A stretch of 64,000 nucleotides of DNA, taken from the NCBI GenBank assembly GCA_017480785.1, contig JAFURZ010000008.1, positions 1 to 64,000 on the forward strand, written 5' to 3'. The notes under the pieces are model-generated. The model had not been told where the DNA came from. It searched no databases and saw only the letters and a program-made list of their open reading frames with translations. Positions 14,915 through 23,650 of this stretch are shown piece by piece; positions within the stretch are counted from its first letter, which is position 1, and each line of letters opens with the position of its first letter. The position numbers and the translations under genes were made by a program. Source of the DNA: Bacteroidales bacterium. Its GTDB lineage: Bacteria; Bacteroidota; Bacteroidia; Bacteroidales; P3.

Positions 14915-15274
14915 TTATATTATTTCTTTAGTTGTCAATCCATTCGCACGGAGTATGTTCGATATCTCACGTTTGGTGATGCTGTCACGCTCCGACTTGT
15001 CGTAGATGGTCACCAGTAGCACACGCCCATCGTTGCGCACCTGTGTGACCACGTTGTAGGTGATGACCCTCGCTCCGCCACTCTTGCCTTTGCCCTTCGA
15101 GGTGATGGCCAGGCGTACCTTGCGTATGCCGTCGCCCATGTCGGTGCCGAGGGTGGGGTTGGCTGCAATCTCCTTACCAAGGTTTTCCACATCCTGTTTG
15201 ATGGAACGGTAGCGTTTGCTCAACCGTTTCAACTCACGCAGGAAGTCGAGAGAGGTTACTATTTCACAACTCAT
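14915..15274 (-). CDS. RelE/ParE-superfamily toxin-like protein
   Basis: This 119-residue basic protein has the RelE-like pattern: an N-terminal helix (LDFLRELKRLSKRYRSIKQDVENL), beta strands with IRKVRLAI and ARVITYNVV, and a C-terminal VLLVTIYDKSERDSI. This is close to mRNA interferase toxins. It overlaps the preceding small gene (15264-15518) by 11 nt, as in antitoxin-toxin operons. The target and activity are inferred. Its stop is 16 nt upstream of gcvT. Confidence 0.75.
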   Translation of the reverse strand: MSCEIVTSLDFLRELKRLSKRYRSIKQDVENLGKEIAANPTLGTDMGDGIRKVRLAITSKGKGKSGGARVITYNVVTQVRNDGRVLLVTIYDKSERDSITKREISNILRANGLTTKEII

Positions 15275-15518
15275 TCAGAGCCTCCTCCAACGTTGGTAGT
15301 TTCAATTTTCCCTGTTCCCACAGGCGCACCTCTTTCATCCCCTGGCAGATACTGTTGAGGATGTACTCCTTGCTGTCGGGCTCGGGCTGTGAGGCCTTCG
15401 GGGCCTTCACGGCCTTTTTCGGCTTGACATTGTAGTCAATCCCAAGACCCTTGAACATGGTCACGATGGTGTCGTAGTAGGCCGACGGTATATTGGCTGT
15501 GATTTGTCTTGTCTCCAT
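15264..15518 (-). CDS. Antitoxin of the RelE-type module
   Basis: This 84-residue protein begins METRQITANIPSAYYDTIVTM, a strand-helix start like RelB/ribbon-helix-helix antitoxins. A Lys/Pro-rich linker follows and then a C-terminal acidic helix (LPTLEEALNEL) of the type that wraps around RelE toxins. It is the first gene of the pair and overlaps the toxin gene by 11 nt. The family is not named with certainty. Confidence 0.7.
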   Translation of the reverse strand: METRQITANIPSAYYDTIVTMFKGLGIDYNVKPKKAVKAPKASQPEPDSKEYILNSICQGMKEVRLWEQGKLKLPTLEEALNEL

Positions 15519-15570
15519 CTATATTTTTTTTACCATAACGAAGCAATTGCCGCTATATTGTGCTCGGGTG

Positions 15571-15603
15571 AAAAAAAAGCCGTGAACCTTGAGGGCCACG
15601 GCT
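15571..15603 (-). terminator. Terminator of the 15626-15814 / 15833-17547 operon
   Basis: On the minus strand AGCCGTG (15597-15603) pairs with CACGGCT (15579-15585), followed by T8. It lies about 23 nt after the stop of the 62-aa gene. Confidence 0.88.
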
Positions 15604-15625
15604 TTGCGTTGTGCGGGGATGGCAA

Positions 15626-15814
15626 TCAGCCCCAGAATCCACCACTCTCGGTCCAGTCGTCGTGTGTGTTGTAGTCTTCCATCTGACTGGCGTCGCTCGA
15701 CGCCCAGAAGAGCAACGCTCCAAGGGGTGTGATGGAGGAGGCGTAGCCGCGCTCGCTTTTAAAGGAAACCACTGTCAGCTCGGGGGCTGTATATTCTTTC
15801 TTTTCTGTATTCAT
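15626..15814 (-). CDS. Small 62-residue protein paired with a fimbrillin-like lipoprotein
   Basis: This protein reads EKKEYTAPELTVVSFKSERGYASSI in its first half and ends in DDWTESGGFWG. It has no signal peptide or membrane helix. The pattern (Y-x-A-P-x-L-x-V-V-x-F-x-x-E-R-G-Y-A) is one I recall in short Bacteroidales proteins encoded next to surface lipoproteins. The function is unknown. It starts 18 nt after the stop of the lipoprotein gene and precedes a strong terminator, so it is the last gene of that operon. The Gly/Trp-rich end could be an exported or modified peptide tail, but this is speculative. Confidence 0.65.
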   Translation of the reverse strand: MNTEKKEYTAPELTVVSFKSERGYASSITPLGALLFWASSDASQMEDYNTHDDWTESGGFWG

Positions 15815-15832
15815 TGTCTTGAGGGTTTTAGG

Positions 15833-17547
15833 TTATTTACTTCCAAAATGTGTGGTGACGGAGAGGGTGGTGCTGTTGCCGCCGCCGTCCACCCAGTGGA
15901 TGCCGTCTCCCTGGTTGGGGTTGTAGCCCACGTATCCACCGGCGTCCGACGAGGCGTTGCCGGTCGCATCCAGCGTGCCGCTCACGGTGTTGTTGGTTCC
16001 CGTCAGAATCATAGAGTATTCCATTTCGCCCACCAGTCCTCCGGCATAGAGGCGTGCCGAGGAACTGATGGTGGCGTTCGTATTCACCGTGCAGTTCGTA
16101 ATGGCGTGGTGTGTAGCACCAAGGCCTGAGTAATTTCCCACCAAGCCGCCGAAATCGACATTTTGGTCGGAATGGAAGGTGAAGGTGCCGCTGAAGGAGC
16201 AGCCCGTGAGAGTGAGTTCGTATGAGCTGCTGTAGCTGCACATTCCGATGAGGCCGCCGATGTAGCAAGTGGAGCCCGCGTTGGGTGCGTTGACGGTCAT
16301 CCCGTCCACGTGGCAGTTGGATAAAGTGTAGTTGGAGTTCATCTGCATATTCGGGAAGAAAGCACCGGCATAAATCGTGCCAGAGGCTGTCGTGCTGAGT
16401 GTGATGTCGCGCAAAGTCAAATTCACGACGGTGGCGTGGCAGTTGTACTTAATCAAGGCGGGTTCTCCCTCGGTGTTGTCAATCACCGTCAGGTTGGCAA
16501 TGGTGTGGCCGTTGCCGTCGAGGGTGCCATTATTGAAGTTGGAAATGGGCGCTACGCTGTACCCGCTGGCGTCGATGTCGGCCATCAGTTTGAAGGTCTT
16601 GTTCGGGTAGCTGCCCACATGGTGTATCTCGTAGAAGGCCTTGAGGTCGTTCAGGTTATAGATGCCGTAGGTGTCGGTTCCCACGGCGCGCAGGCGGTCC
16701 TCGGTGCTGAAGCCCGTCTCGCCGTCACGCATCAGGGCCTTGGCGTAGCCGAGCTGCGCGCGGCCGATGACGTTGTCGTCGCCCGTCTGCGAGCGCTCGA
16801 AGATGTAGCGCGTGGCTTGGTAGTGGCCCACCACACGGATGGTGAAGTTCTGCCCGCTGGCGGCGCGGATGGGCACCTGTATGGTCTTGGTGTTGTTGTA
16901 GCCTACCGTCACCGAGCCGTCGAAGAGCATCACCACCTGTCTGGTGCTGCCGGTGCCTGGCATCGCTCGGGTGCCGGTGGCGAGGTCGGTGAGGTCCACC
17001 GTCATCGGGCCGCAGAGTTGGTCGGCGTCGCTGCTGACAACGATGCTGTCCAGCACGATGGCGTATGCTGTAGCCTCATTTTTCACCTGCACCTCCAGGG
17101 CGGCCGTCAGGTGGTTGAAGAAGAGCTTGCCGTCGCTGGGCGTGCCGTAGGCCGCCATCGGCGCGTCGAGCACATGGTGGCCGCTGCCGTCCTCGCGGTA
17201 GGTGTAGGTGCCGGGCAGGGAGAGGTTGACGGTGCTGCCGCTGTGGCCGGTCATGATGCCGGCGGGGAAGACGCCGACATAGGTCGTGCCGCTGTTGAAG
17301 CTGCCGCTGATTGAGGCCGCCGAACCGTCGGCACTGACGGTGTAGGTCGTGCCGTTGATGGACACAAGGTCGCCGTCCATCCAATAGGTGTGGACTCCGT
17401 CGACGTAAGTTTTTTGATTTCCGCCCATGCCCTCGGCCACAAGCTCGAGGCGCTGAGCATCCACGTTTTCCTTCTGGCAAGAGGCCAAAAGGGCGCTACC
17501 GATTAGCGTAATCCCCAATAGGGGGGGGCAAACAGTTTGATTTTCAT
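15833..17547 (-). CDS. Fimbrillin-like / beta-helix lipoprotein, out of frame at a C8 tract
   Basis: The main frame (561 codons from 17518) carries LLASCQKEN, a lipobox, but has no ATG start. An ATG at 17547 begins KIKLFAPP and runs into a C8 homopolymer (plus-strand G8, 17521-17528). With eight C it hits a stop soon after. With nine C it would read through as an ideal lipoprotein signal peptide. So the gene is OFF in this sequence, either by phase variation or by a sequencing error. The N-terminal part (about residues 20-170) resembles Bacteroidetes fimbrillins (LFFNHLTAALEVQV). The C-terminal 250 residues carry GLUG/beta-helix-like repeats (LDGNGHTIANLTV, YIGGLIGMC, FGGLVGN, YAGGLVGEM). Confidence 0.72.
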
Positions 17548-17657
17548 TATGTTATGTGTATAAAGGTTGTCTTTTGCACGGTGCAAATATACGAAAAAAA
17601 TCGGATGGCCGGAAAAAAAATAAATAATTATCCGCATATGCCCGAATTAGGCTGAAT

Positions 17658-17835
17658 AGCCCACGGTGTGGGCGATATATGTTAGCCGTGGGCGTGAGCC
17701 CACGGAGAGCACGTTGTCATCATCCCATGAGCCCACGGAGTGGGCGGCACATCTGTCAGCGTATAGTGTCGCCCACTCCGTGGGCTCGAAGAACAATTTG
17801 ACCGTCCGATTCCGTGGGCACATGCCCACGGCTAT
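17658..17835. repeat. REP-like cluster of GCCCACGG palindromes
   Basis: The words GCCCACGG and CCGTGGGC recur at least six times and form nested hairpins: 17659-17673, 17685-17706, a long one with 18-bp arms at 17730-17788, and 17809-17833. The long hairpin pairs GAGCCCACGGAGTGGGCG with its exact complement. This resembles bacterial REP/BIME elements. No transposase of the RAYT type is present in the window. Confidence 0.75.
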
Positions 17836-17969
17836 CGATTGCCGCCCTTTCAGGGCTTTCGGTGAATTGCGGATGGTCATAAAATAATCGTGCGGGGTCC
17901 CAAAAATGGTTTTTCTCGGCACGGGATGAGTGGCAGACAGTCAAGGTGTTCCACGTCAGTTCGACTTGA

Positions 17970-18013
17970 TTCGACTTAAGTTCGACTTGAAAACAAGTCA
18001 AACTTAAGTCGAA
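17970..18013. repeat. TTCGACTTAAG hairpin (palindrome family A, copy 1)
   Basis: The 20-nt arms at 17970-17989 and 17994-18013 pair with one mismatch around an AAAA loop. Related palindromes lie at 39175-39222 and 59760-59807. Confidence 0.75.
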
Positions 18014-18090
18014 CTCGAGGTGCTCGAAGGTAAAAAAAACGGAGCCGACGGGGCAATAAATGAACGTCGGGAGCGTTACTCTACACAGTT

Positions 18091-19176
18091 ATGGACGACA
18101 AACATCTTTACAGCAACTTTGAATACGACTCGGCGCTGAGCGTCAAGGAGGGTGTGCAGCAGCCGGCCCAGGTGAGCAACAGCTATGTGGAGCGCATGCG
18201 TGCGCGGCGTGCGCAGGAGCCCTCGGTCGAGGAATTGGTGAGTGGCATACTGCATGGCGACCGCACGCTGCTCAGCCGTGCCATCACGCTGGTGGAGAGC
18301 TCGCTCTATGCCCACCGCGCCAAGGCGCAGGAGGTCATCGAGCGCTGCCTGCCCTACAGCGGCAAGAGTGTGCGCCTCGGCATCACGGGCGTGCCCGGAG
18401 TGGGCAAGAGCACCACCATCGAGGCCTTGGGCAAGCACCTCACCAGTCATGGCCACAAGGTGGCCGTGCTGGCCATCGACCCCAGCAGCGAGCGTTCGCG
18501 CGGCAGCATCCTGGGCGACAAGACGCGCATGGAGGAGCTCAGCGTCGACCCCGCCGCCTTCATCCGGCCCAGCCCCTCGGCGGGCTCGCTGGGTGGCGTG
18601 GCACGCAAGACGCGCGAAATCATCACCCTCTGCGAGGCCGCCGGCTTCGACGTGGTCATCGTCGAGACCGTCGGCGTGGGACAGAGCGAGGTGGCGGCCC
18701 ACTCGATGGTCGACTTCTTCCTGCTGCTCCAGTTGGCCAATGCCGGCGACGAGCTGCAGGGCATCAAGCGCGGCATCATGGAGATGGCCGACATGATAAG
18801 CATCAACAAGTGCGAGCTCGACCCCCAACGTGCCGAGTTGGCGGCCACGCAGTACCGCAACGCCCTCCACCTCTTCCCCATGCCCGAGAGCGGCTGGACG
18901 GTGCGCGTCACCCTCTGCTCGGCCTACACCAAGCAGGGCATCGAGGACCTCTGGAACTCGGTCATGGAATATGTGGCCTTCACCAAGCAGAACGGCTACT
19001 TCTACCACAAGCGGCAGCAGCAGAACCTGCGCATCATGGGCGAGACCATCGAGAACGGCCTGCGCGAGCGCTTCTACAACGCCCCCGGCATGGAGGAGCG
19101 CATCGAGGCCCTGAAGCAGCAGATTCTCGACAACAAGCTCAGTCCCTACGCCGCCGCCGACAGCCTGTTAGGATGA
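18091..19176 (+). CDS. meaB: Methylmalonyl-CoA mutase-associated GTPase
   Basis: This 361-residue G3E-family GTPase has Walker A GVPGVGKST (residues 100-108), SERSRGSILGDKTRM, FIRPSPSAGSLGGVARKT, DVVIVETVGVGQSE and the base-recognition segment INKCE. MeaB protects and reloads adenosylcobalamin-dependent methylmalonyl-CoA mutase, an enzyme of succinate-propionate conversion in many Bacteroidales. The mutase genes are not in the window. The stop overlaps the hemW start in an ATGA junction, so the two genes are coupled. Confidence 0.93.
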   Translation: MDDKHLYSNFEYDSALSVKEGVQQPAQVSNSYVERMRARRAQEPSVEELVSGILHGDRTLLSRAITLVESSLYAHRAKAQEVIERCLPYSGKSVRLGITGVPGVGKSTTIEALGKHLTSHGHKVAVLAIDPSSERSRGSILGDKTRMEELSVDPAAFIRPSPSAGSLGGVARKTREIITLCEAAGFDVVIVETVGVGQSEVAAHSMVDFFLLLQLANAGDELQGIKRGIMEMADMISINKCELDPQRAELAATQYRNALHLFPMPESGWTVRVTLCSAYTKQGIEDLWNSVMEYVAFTKQNGYFYHKRQQQNLRIMGETIENGLRERFYNAPGMEERIEALKQQILDNKLSPYAAADSLLG

Positions 19177-20309
19177 TATACGTTCACGTCCCCTTCTGCC
19201 ACCGCAAGTGCACCTACTGCGCCTTCTATTCGAGAGTGGCGCGTGGAGAGCGGAGGGTGGAAAGCTATGTGGACGCCTTGCTCGACGAGATGGAGCTGCG
19301 CAAGGGGGAGCAGGCGCACCCCATCCGCACGGTCTACTTCGGTGGCGGCACGCCGAGCCTGCTGCCTGTCGACGAGCTGGCCCGCGTGGTCGAGGGACTG
19401 CGGCGTTGCTTCGACCTGTCGCAGGTCGAGGAGGTGACCCTCGAGGCCAACCCCGAGGACCTGACGCCGCAGTATCTGGCCGACCTGGCCTCGCTGCGGT
19501 TCTTCAACCGCCTCAGCATCGGCATCCAGAGCCTTGACGACCAAGCCCTGCGGCTCCTCAACCGGCGCCACACGGCACGGCAGGCTGTCGACGCCGTCGA
19601 GAACGCCCGCCGCGCCGGATTCGGGAATATCTCAGTGGACTTTATCTATGGCCTTCCCTCTGATTTTCAATTTTCAATTTTCAATTTTCAATTGGTAACC
19701 CATGTCTCCGCCTATGCGCTCACCGTGGAGCCTGGCACCACCTTGGCTGTACAGGTGGAGCAGGGGAGGGTGTCGCTGCCCGGCGAGGACGAGGTGGTGC
19801 GGCAGTACCATGCCCTGCACGAGGCCTTCGAGGCCGCCGGCTTCCGCCAGTACGAGGTGAGCAACTACGCCCGCCCCGGCTTCGAGTCGCGCCACAACAG
19901 CCGCTACTGGAACCGCACCCCCTACCTCGGCCTCGGCCCCGCGGCCCACAGCTTCGACGGCCGCCACAGGCGATGGAATGTCAGCAGTGTGGAGGAGTAT
20001 TGCAAGGTCCTTAAAGACTTTAGGGACCTTAGGGACCTTAGAGACCTTAAGGACCTTTTCCAGCAGGAGACCCTCACCGAGGCCGACGCCTACAACGAAC
20101 TGCTGATGACCTCGCTGCGCACCGTGCGCGGCCTCGACCTGGCGTTGGTGCCCGAGGAGTACAGAGAAAGGCTGCACCGTCAGGTGCAGCCCTATATCGA
20201 CCGTGGTTGGCTCCAGCTCTCCACCCCCCACTCTCCGCTCTCCACTCTCATCCCCACCCCCGAGGGCCTCCTCCATGCCGACGGCATGGCCGCTGAGCTG
20301 TTCGTCTAG
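19173..20309 (+). CDS. hemW: HemW-like radical SAM protein with 7-nt and 9-nt repeat insertions
   Basis: This 378-residue protein starts IYVHVPFCHRKCTYCAFY, giving the CxxxCxxC cluster motif plus the extra cysteine of HemW. It then has YFGGGTPSLL, LEANPEDLTP and RLSIGIQSLDD. HemW is a heme chaperone related to oxygen-independent coproporphyrinogen oxidase. Four low-complexity tracts are inserted in frame: 7-nt units at 19231-19265, 7-nt units at 19663-19690 (coding FQFSIFNFQL), 9-nt units at 20004-20057 (repeating DLR), and 7-nt units at 20214-20255. The ATG overlaps the meaB stop. The stop overlaps the convergent gene by 4 nt. Confidence 0.9.
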   Translation: MIYVHVPFCHRKCTYCAFYSRVARGERRVESYVDALLDEMELRKGEQAHPIRTVYFGGGTPSLLPVDELARVVEGLRRCFDLSQVEEVTLEANPEDLTPQYLADLASLRFFNRLSIGIQSLDDQALRLLNRRHTARQAVDAVENARRAGFGNISVDFIYGLPSDFQFSIFNFQLVTHVSAYALTVEPGTTLAVQVEQGRVSLPGEDEVVRQYHALHEAFEAAGFRQYEVSNYARPGFESRHNSRYWNRTPYLGLGPAAHSFDGRHRRWNVSSVEEYCKVLKDFRDLRDLRDLKDLFQQETLTEADAYNELLMTSLRTVRGLDLALVPEEYRERLHRQVQPYIDRGWLQLSTPHSPLSTLIPTPEGLLHADGMAAELFV

Positions 20310-23185
20310 TCCATCCGGTAGTACCTCACCTGCTGCAGGGCGGTACCGGCGGGGACTTGCTCGTCGGGGCCGAGGGGCAGCAGGAGGGTCTTGTCGGTCG
20401 AGACCACGCCGTCGACCGTCAGTGCCTGGCGCAGCAGGTTGTTGATGTTCTCGTTCTCCTCGTTCTTGCGCTCGGCCACCTCGTCGGCTTGCTGACGGCA
20501 TTGGCTGATGACGTTGGTGCCCAGCTTGACCACGCGGCCGTAGTAGATGAGGTCGGGCGTGGAGGGCACGGCGAGGGTGGCGCCCGGGAGGTATATCTCG
20601 GCGTCGAGGGCTTTGGTCCTGACCGTCTTGCCCATGGCCGCCACGTTGTTGTTCTCCGCCTGCAGCCCCCGGATGCTGAGCTTCTGCCCGTCGAGGCCGC
20701 GGAAGGTGACGGCCTTGTAGACCGTGCCGTCGGTGGCTTGGACGAAGTTCTGCTGTATGCTGTATTTCGCCTCGGCGGCGGCGAGCATCTCCTGGTTGGT
20801 GTTCCACAGGACGGTGACGGCGTCGATGAAACCGTCCATGCTCTTGTCGCCGCTGTGCTTGACGGGCGTCCACACCACGGGCGCCTTCTGCTTCTTGGGC
20901 TTGGCTTTCTTCTCCTTCTTGGGTTTGGTCTTGACGGGCGGCGGTGCCGCGGGGGTCTGCGAGGCGCGGTGTTCGGCGATGGTCTGGCGGCTGGGCAGCG
21001 AGGAGGGCGTCTGCGGCAGCACCCGCTTGTCGAGGGTCATGTCGTAGAGCACGTACTGGCCCGAGCGCACGTCGCCGCACTGCAGCCAGAACATCAGCTG
21101 CTCGCACTTGTGGATGGGCACGGTGTAGGTGGTGGGCATCATCTTGTTGTCGACGGTGATTTCGGCCACCGGCACCATGTCGGCAAAGACATAGAGCTTC
21201 ACGGGCGGCGCGATGCCGGGACCCCACATGCCCTTGTCGAACTCGTCGACATACTCGGCCTTGTTGGCCACGGTGAAGGTGACGCTCTCGTACTCACCAT
21301 AGGGGTTGAAGGCGGCCATGGACGACTGGTGCCCCTTGTCGTCGACCACCGCCATGCCCTCTATCGGCAGGAACAAGGCCCCGAGGGCTTTCCCGATGGT
21401 CATGTCCTCGAGGTCCAGCGGCGGTATGTTGGTCTCGAGCATGACGCCTTTGTATATCTTGCGCCCGTCTTTCATCGGGAAGAACTCGCGCTGCGAGCTT
21501 CCGTTCTTGAAACAGTCGTTGAAATCGAAGTTGGTCAGCGAGCTGAGGTAGCGCCCCACGTAGTGGAAGTAGGGCCGCTTGCACAGGTCGATGAGGTCGG
21601 CCTGCGGCGGGCAGTCGGGCTTCTCGTGAACGAAGAGGTTGTTCGGGCGGGGCTTGCCGCGGTAGAGCACCACGTCGGCGATGCCGAAGTAGACCTGCTT
21701 CGACTGGCCGGTGCCGGGTTTGACGAACTTCAGCGTGCGGCAGCGGTGGATGGGCAGCTCGAAGTGTTGGTTAGGCCAGGTGGCATGGATGGTGGTCTCG
21801 AGGATGAGCTTGTCGTCGGCATAGACGCGGATGATGTCGTCGTCGAAGACGCGGTGGTTGGTGAGGCAGCCGGCGGTGAAGGTCATGTAGTCGAACTCGC
21901 CCGCCAGGTCGAAGGTGGCGAAGGAGTTGATGTTGTCGTCCCAGAAGGTGGTGCCGGTGGTGAGGACGAAGCCCTCCCAGAACTGTTCGCCGCCCATCGA
22001 GAAGGTGTAGTGGCGGCTGGAGCCGTCGAAGTAGGTCTTCGCGTGACTCGACACGCCGCGCACCGAGAAGGGCGGTATGTTGGAGCACATGGCACACACG
22101 TCGGGCAGCTTGCTGAGGCGCTCCTTCGAACCGTTCACCACGCCCGGGGTGGGCAGGTTGGCGGCTCCGGCGGGATAGGCGGTGATGTTCACCACGCCGA
22201 AAGTGATGGAGCCCAGGAAGTCGCTGTTGGCATACTGGCCGTAGATGGCCAGCTGGTTCACCCCCTTGATGTCGATTACCACCTGCTCGGCCAGGTCGGT
22301 CTGCTTCACTTCCTTCTCGTACAGTATCTTCCCGTCGCCCTTGACGATAACCCAGCCGCTGGCGCGCGAGCTCTGGTTGTCGCGCGGGCCGACGATGAAC
22401 GACAGCTTGTCGTATCGCTTCTGCAGCCAGAAGTAGGCCCAGCTTTGGTTGACTCCTATCAGCGCCTGGTCGAGGGTGAACTGGAAGCCGGTGGTGTAGG
22501 TGACGCGGTTGATGCTGATGCTCTCGGTCTTCGGGCTGCCCATATCCAGTTTGCGGTCGGTGATGGGGCAAATCCAGCTCTGGCGCATGTAGTGGGGCCA
22601 CAGGTCTTTCACGAGGACGAGGTTGCCGGAGGGGTACTTGAGGGGGTTGGGCGCTGCGGTGGGCCGCTGGCCGGCCTTCCACAGGCGGGCGGCACCCACG
22701 GCCAGCCCCGTGGCGCCGCGCATCACGTCGAAGCGCAGCTCACGCACCCCTTTCACGTCGAGCGTCACCTCGCGCGGGGCGTCGTGGTTCCACACCACCT
22801 CGTCCATCAGCACGCGCCCGTCAGCCTTCACGGTGACGATGACATTGTCGGCGTCGCCCGACGCGTTGGGGCCGTTCAGGCTCTCGTAGTCCGAGTATTC
22901 GCCGCCGTAGGGACCCATGACGAAGGTCAGCTTGTCGTAGGCGCCGCCGAGGTTGTAGGCCACGTGGCCCCCCGGGTCGTCGGCCGAGATGAGGCCGCCG
23001 ATGCCGGTCTTGAGCACGAAGCCGCCGCGGTAGGGGTAGCGGGCTATGCAGAACTGCTTGTCACGGGAGGTGTAGCGCGTGCAGCGCCGTTCGCTGGTGG
23101 GCTTCAGGGCGTCGGTCAGGTTGACCTGCGACATGGCACTGCCGGCAAGCAATGCCATTGCCAGCAAGAGAAGTGTCTTCTTCAT
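20306..23185 (-). CDS. Secreted protein with repeated NPCBM-like carbohydrate-binding domains
   Basis: This 959-residue protein has a Sec signal peptide ending about AMSQ. Four modules follow (roughly residues 35-170, 195-340, 370-535, 555-740), each with YDKLTFVMGP- or YDKLSFIVGP-like cores and L-DVKGV- or L-IDIKGV-like strands. That is the pattern of NPCBM (GH98-associated) galactose-type binding domains. After a Lys/Pro-rich linker (about 765-790) is a C-terminal region of about 165 residues with a helical segment (QCRQQADEVAERKNEENENI) that I do not recognise. No catalytic domain is evident. It is co-operonic with a SPOR protein and a UspA protein. Confidence 0.72.
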   Translation of the reverse strand: MKKTLLLLAMALLAGSAMSQVNLTDALKPTSERRCTRYTSRDKQFCIARYPYRGGFVLKTGIGGLISADDPGGHVAYNLGGAYDKLTFVMGPYGGEYSDYESLNGPNASGDADNVIVTVKADGRVLMDEVVWNHDAPREVTLDVKGVRELRFDVMRGATGLAVGAARLWKAGQRPTAAPNPLKYPSGNLVLVKDLWPHYMRQSWICPITDRKLDMGSPKTESISINRVTYTTGFQFTLDQALIGVNQSWAYFWLQKRYDKLSFIVGPRDNQSSRASGWVIVKGDGKILYEKEVKQTDLAEQVVIDIKGVNQLAIYGQYANSDFLGSITFGVVNITAYPAGAANLPTPGVVNGSKERLSKLPDVCAMCSNIPPFSVRGVSSHAKTYFDGSSRHYTFSMGGEQFWEGFVLTTGTTFWDDNINSFATFDLAGEFDYMTFTAGCLTNHRVFDDDIIRVYADDKLILETTIHATWPNQHFELPIHRCRTLKFVKPGTGQSKQVYFGIADVVLYRGKPRPNNLFVHEKPDCPPQADLIDLCKRPYFHYVGRYLSSLTNFDFNDCFKNGSSQREFFPMKDGRKIYKGVMLETNIPPLDLEDMTIGKALGALFLPIEGMAVVDDKGHQSSMAAFNPYGEYESVTFTVANKAEYVDEFDKGMWGPGIAPPVKLYVFADMVPVAEITVDNKMMPTTYTVPIHKCEQLMFWLQCGDVRSGQYVLYDMTLDKRVLPQTPSSLPSRQTIAEHRASQTPAAPPPVKTKPKKEKKAKPKKQKAPVVWTPVKHSGDKSMDGFIDAVTVLWNTNQEMLAAAEAKYSIQQNFVQATDGTVYKAVTFRGLDGQKLSIRGLQAENNNVAAMGKTVRTKALDAEIYLPGATLAVPSTPDLIYYGRVVKLGTNVISQCRQQADEVAERKNEENENINNLLRQALTVDGVVSTDKTLLLPLGPDEQVPAGTALQQVRYYRMD

Positions 23186-23200
23186 ATCGTGAGAGGGTGT

Positions 23201-23647
23201 TTACTCGTCGCCGCTCTGCTCGTCGTCGGGGGCAAACTCCGACTGCGTGGGCGGCTCGGGGTTGATGTTGTCCTTGATGATGTATCCTTTGTAGGTTTCC
23301 TTGATTTGTTGCAGGAAGGCGTAGGCCTCGAGGCGGGTGCGGAAGTCGCCCACCTTCACCTTGAAGTTGGGCTCGTCGAAGACGATGTAGGCCTGCACCG
23401 AGGGGTAGTCGAGCAGGAAGCGGTCGCGCAGGTTGAAGGCGCTGGTCTTTGAGTTGATGCCGCTGAAGGAGGCTATCTGCACGCGGAAGCCCGGGATGGT
23501 CTTCACCATGCCGTTCAGCTCCACGTGCTTCTCCACCATCCGGGTCACCGCCACGTCGCCCGTGATGCGGGTCTGCGCAGCGGTCGTCGAGGCGGCTGCC
23601 AGCAGGACGGTCAGCACCGCCCAGCGGAGGATGTCTGCGTGTCTCAT
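23201..23647 (-). CDS. SPOR-domain protein
   Basis: This 148-residue protein has a signal peptide ending near TTAAQ. A C-terminal SPOR domain follows (GFRVQIASFSGINSKTSAFNLRDRFLLDYPSVQAYIVF... VKVGDFRTRLEAYAFLQQI). SPOR domains bind denuded peptidoglycan strands, often at division sites. It lies 15 nt upstream of the NPCBM protein gene and 3 nt after the UspA gene, so all three should be cotranscribed. Confidence 0.88.
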   Translation of the reverse strand: MRHADILRWAVLTVLLAAASTTAAQTRITGDVAVTRMVEKHVELNGMVKTIPGFRVQIASFSGINSKTSAFNLRDRFLLDYPSVQAYIVFDEPNFKVKVGDFRTRLEAYAFLQQIKETYKGYIIKDNINPEPPTQSEFAPDDEQSGDE

Positions 23648-23650
23648 CGG

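Larger units (their letters stand above)
17548..18090. other. Intergenic region rich in palindromic repeats
   Basis: There is no supported gene in this 543-nt divergent gap. It contains a lipoprotein promoter zone (17560-17640), a cluster of CCGTGGGC palindromes (17658-17835), and a TTCGACTTAAG hairpin (17970-18013). The meaB start region follows. Confidence 0.65.

Noticed and set aside
20357..23452. A 1031-codon plus-strand open frame opposite the NPCBM-protein gene
   Set aside because: Long antisense frames are common in GC-rich DNA. It lacks a signal peptide or a recognisable domain and is complementary to a well-supported gene.
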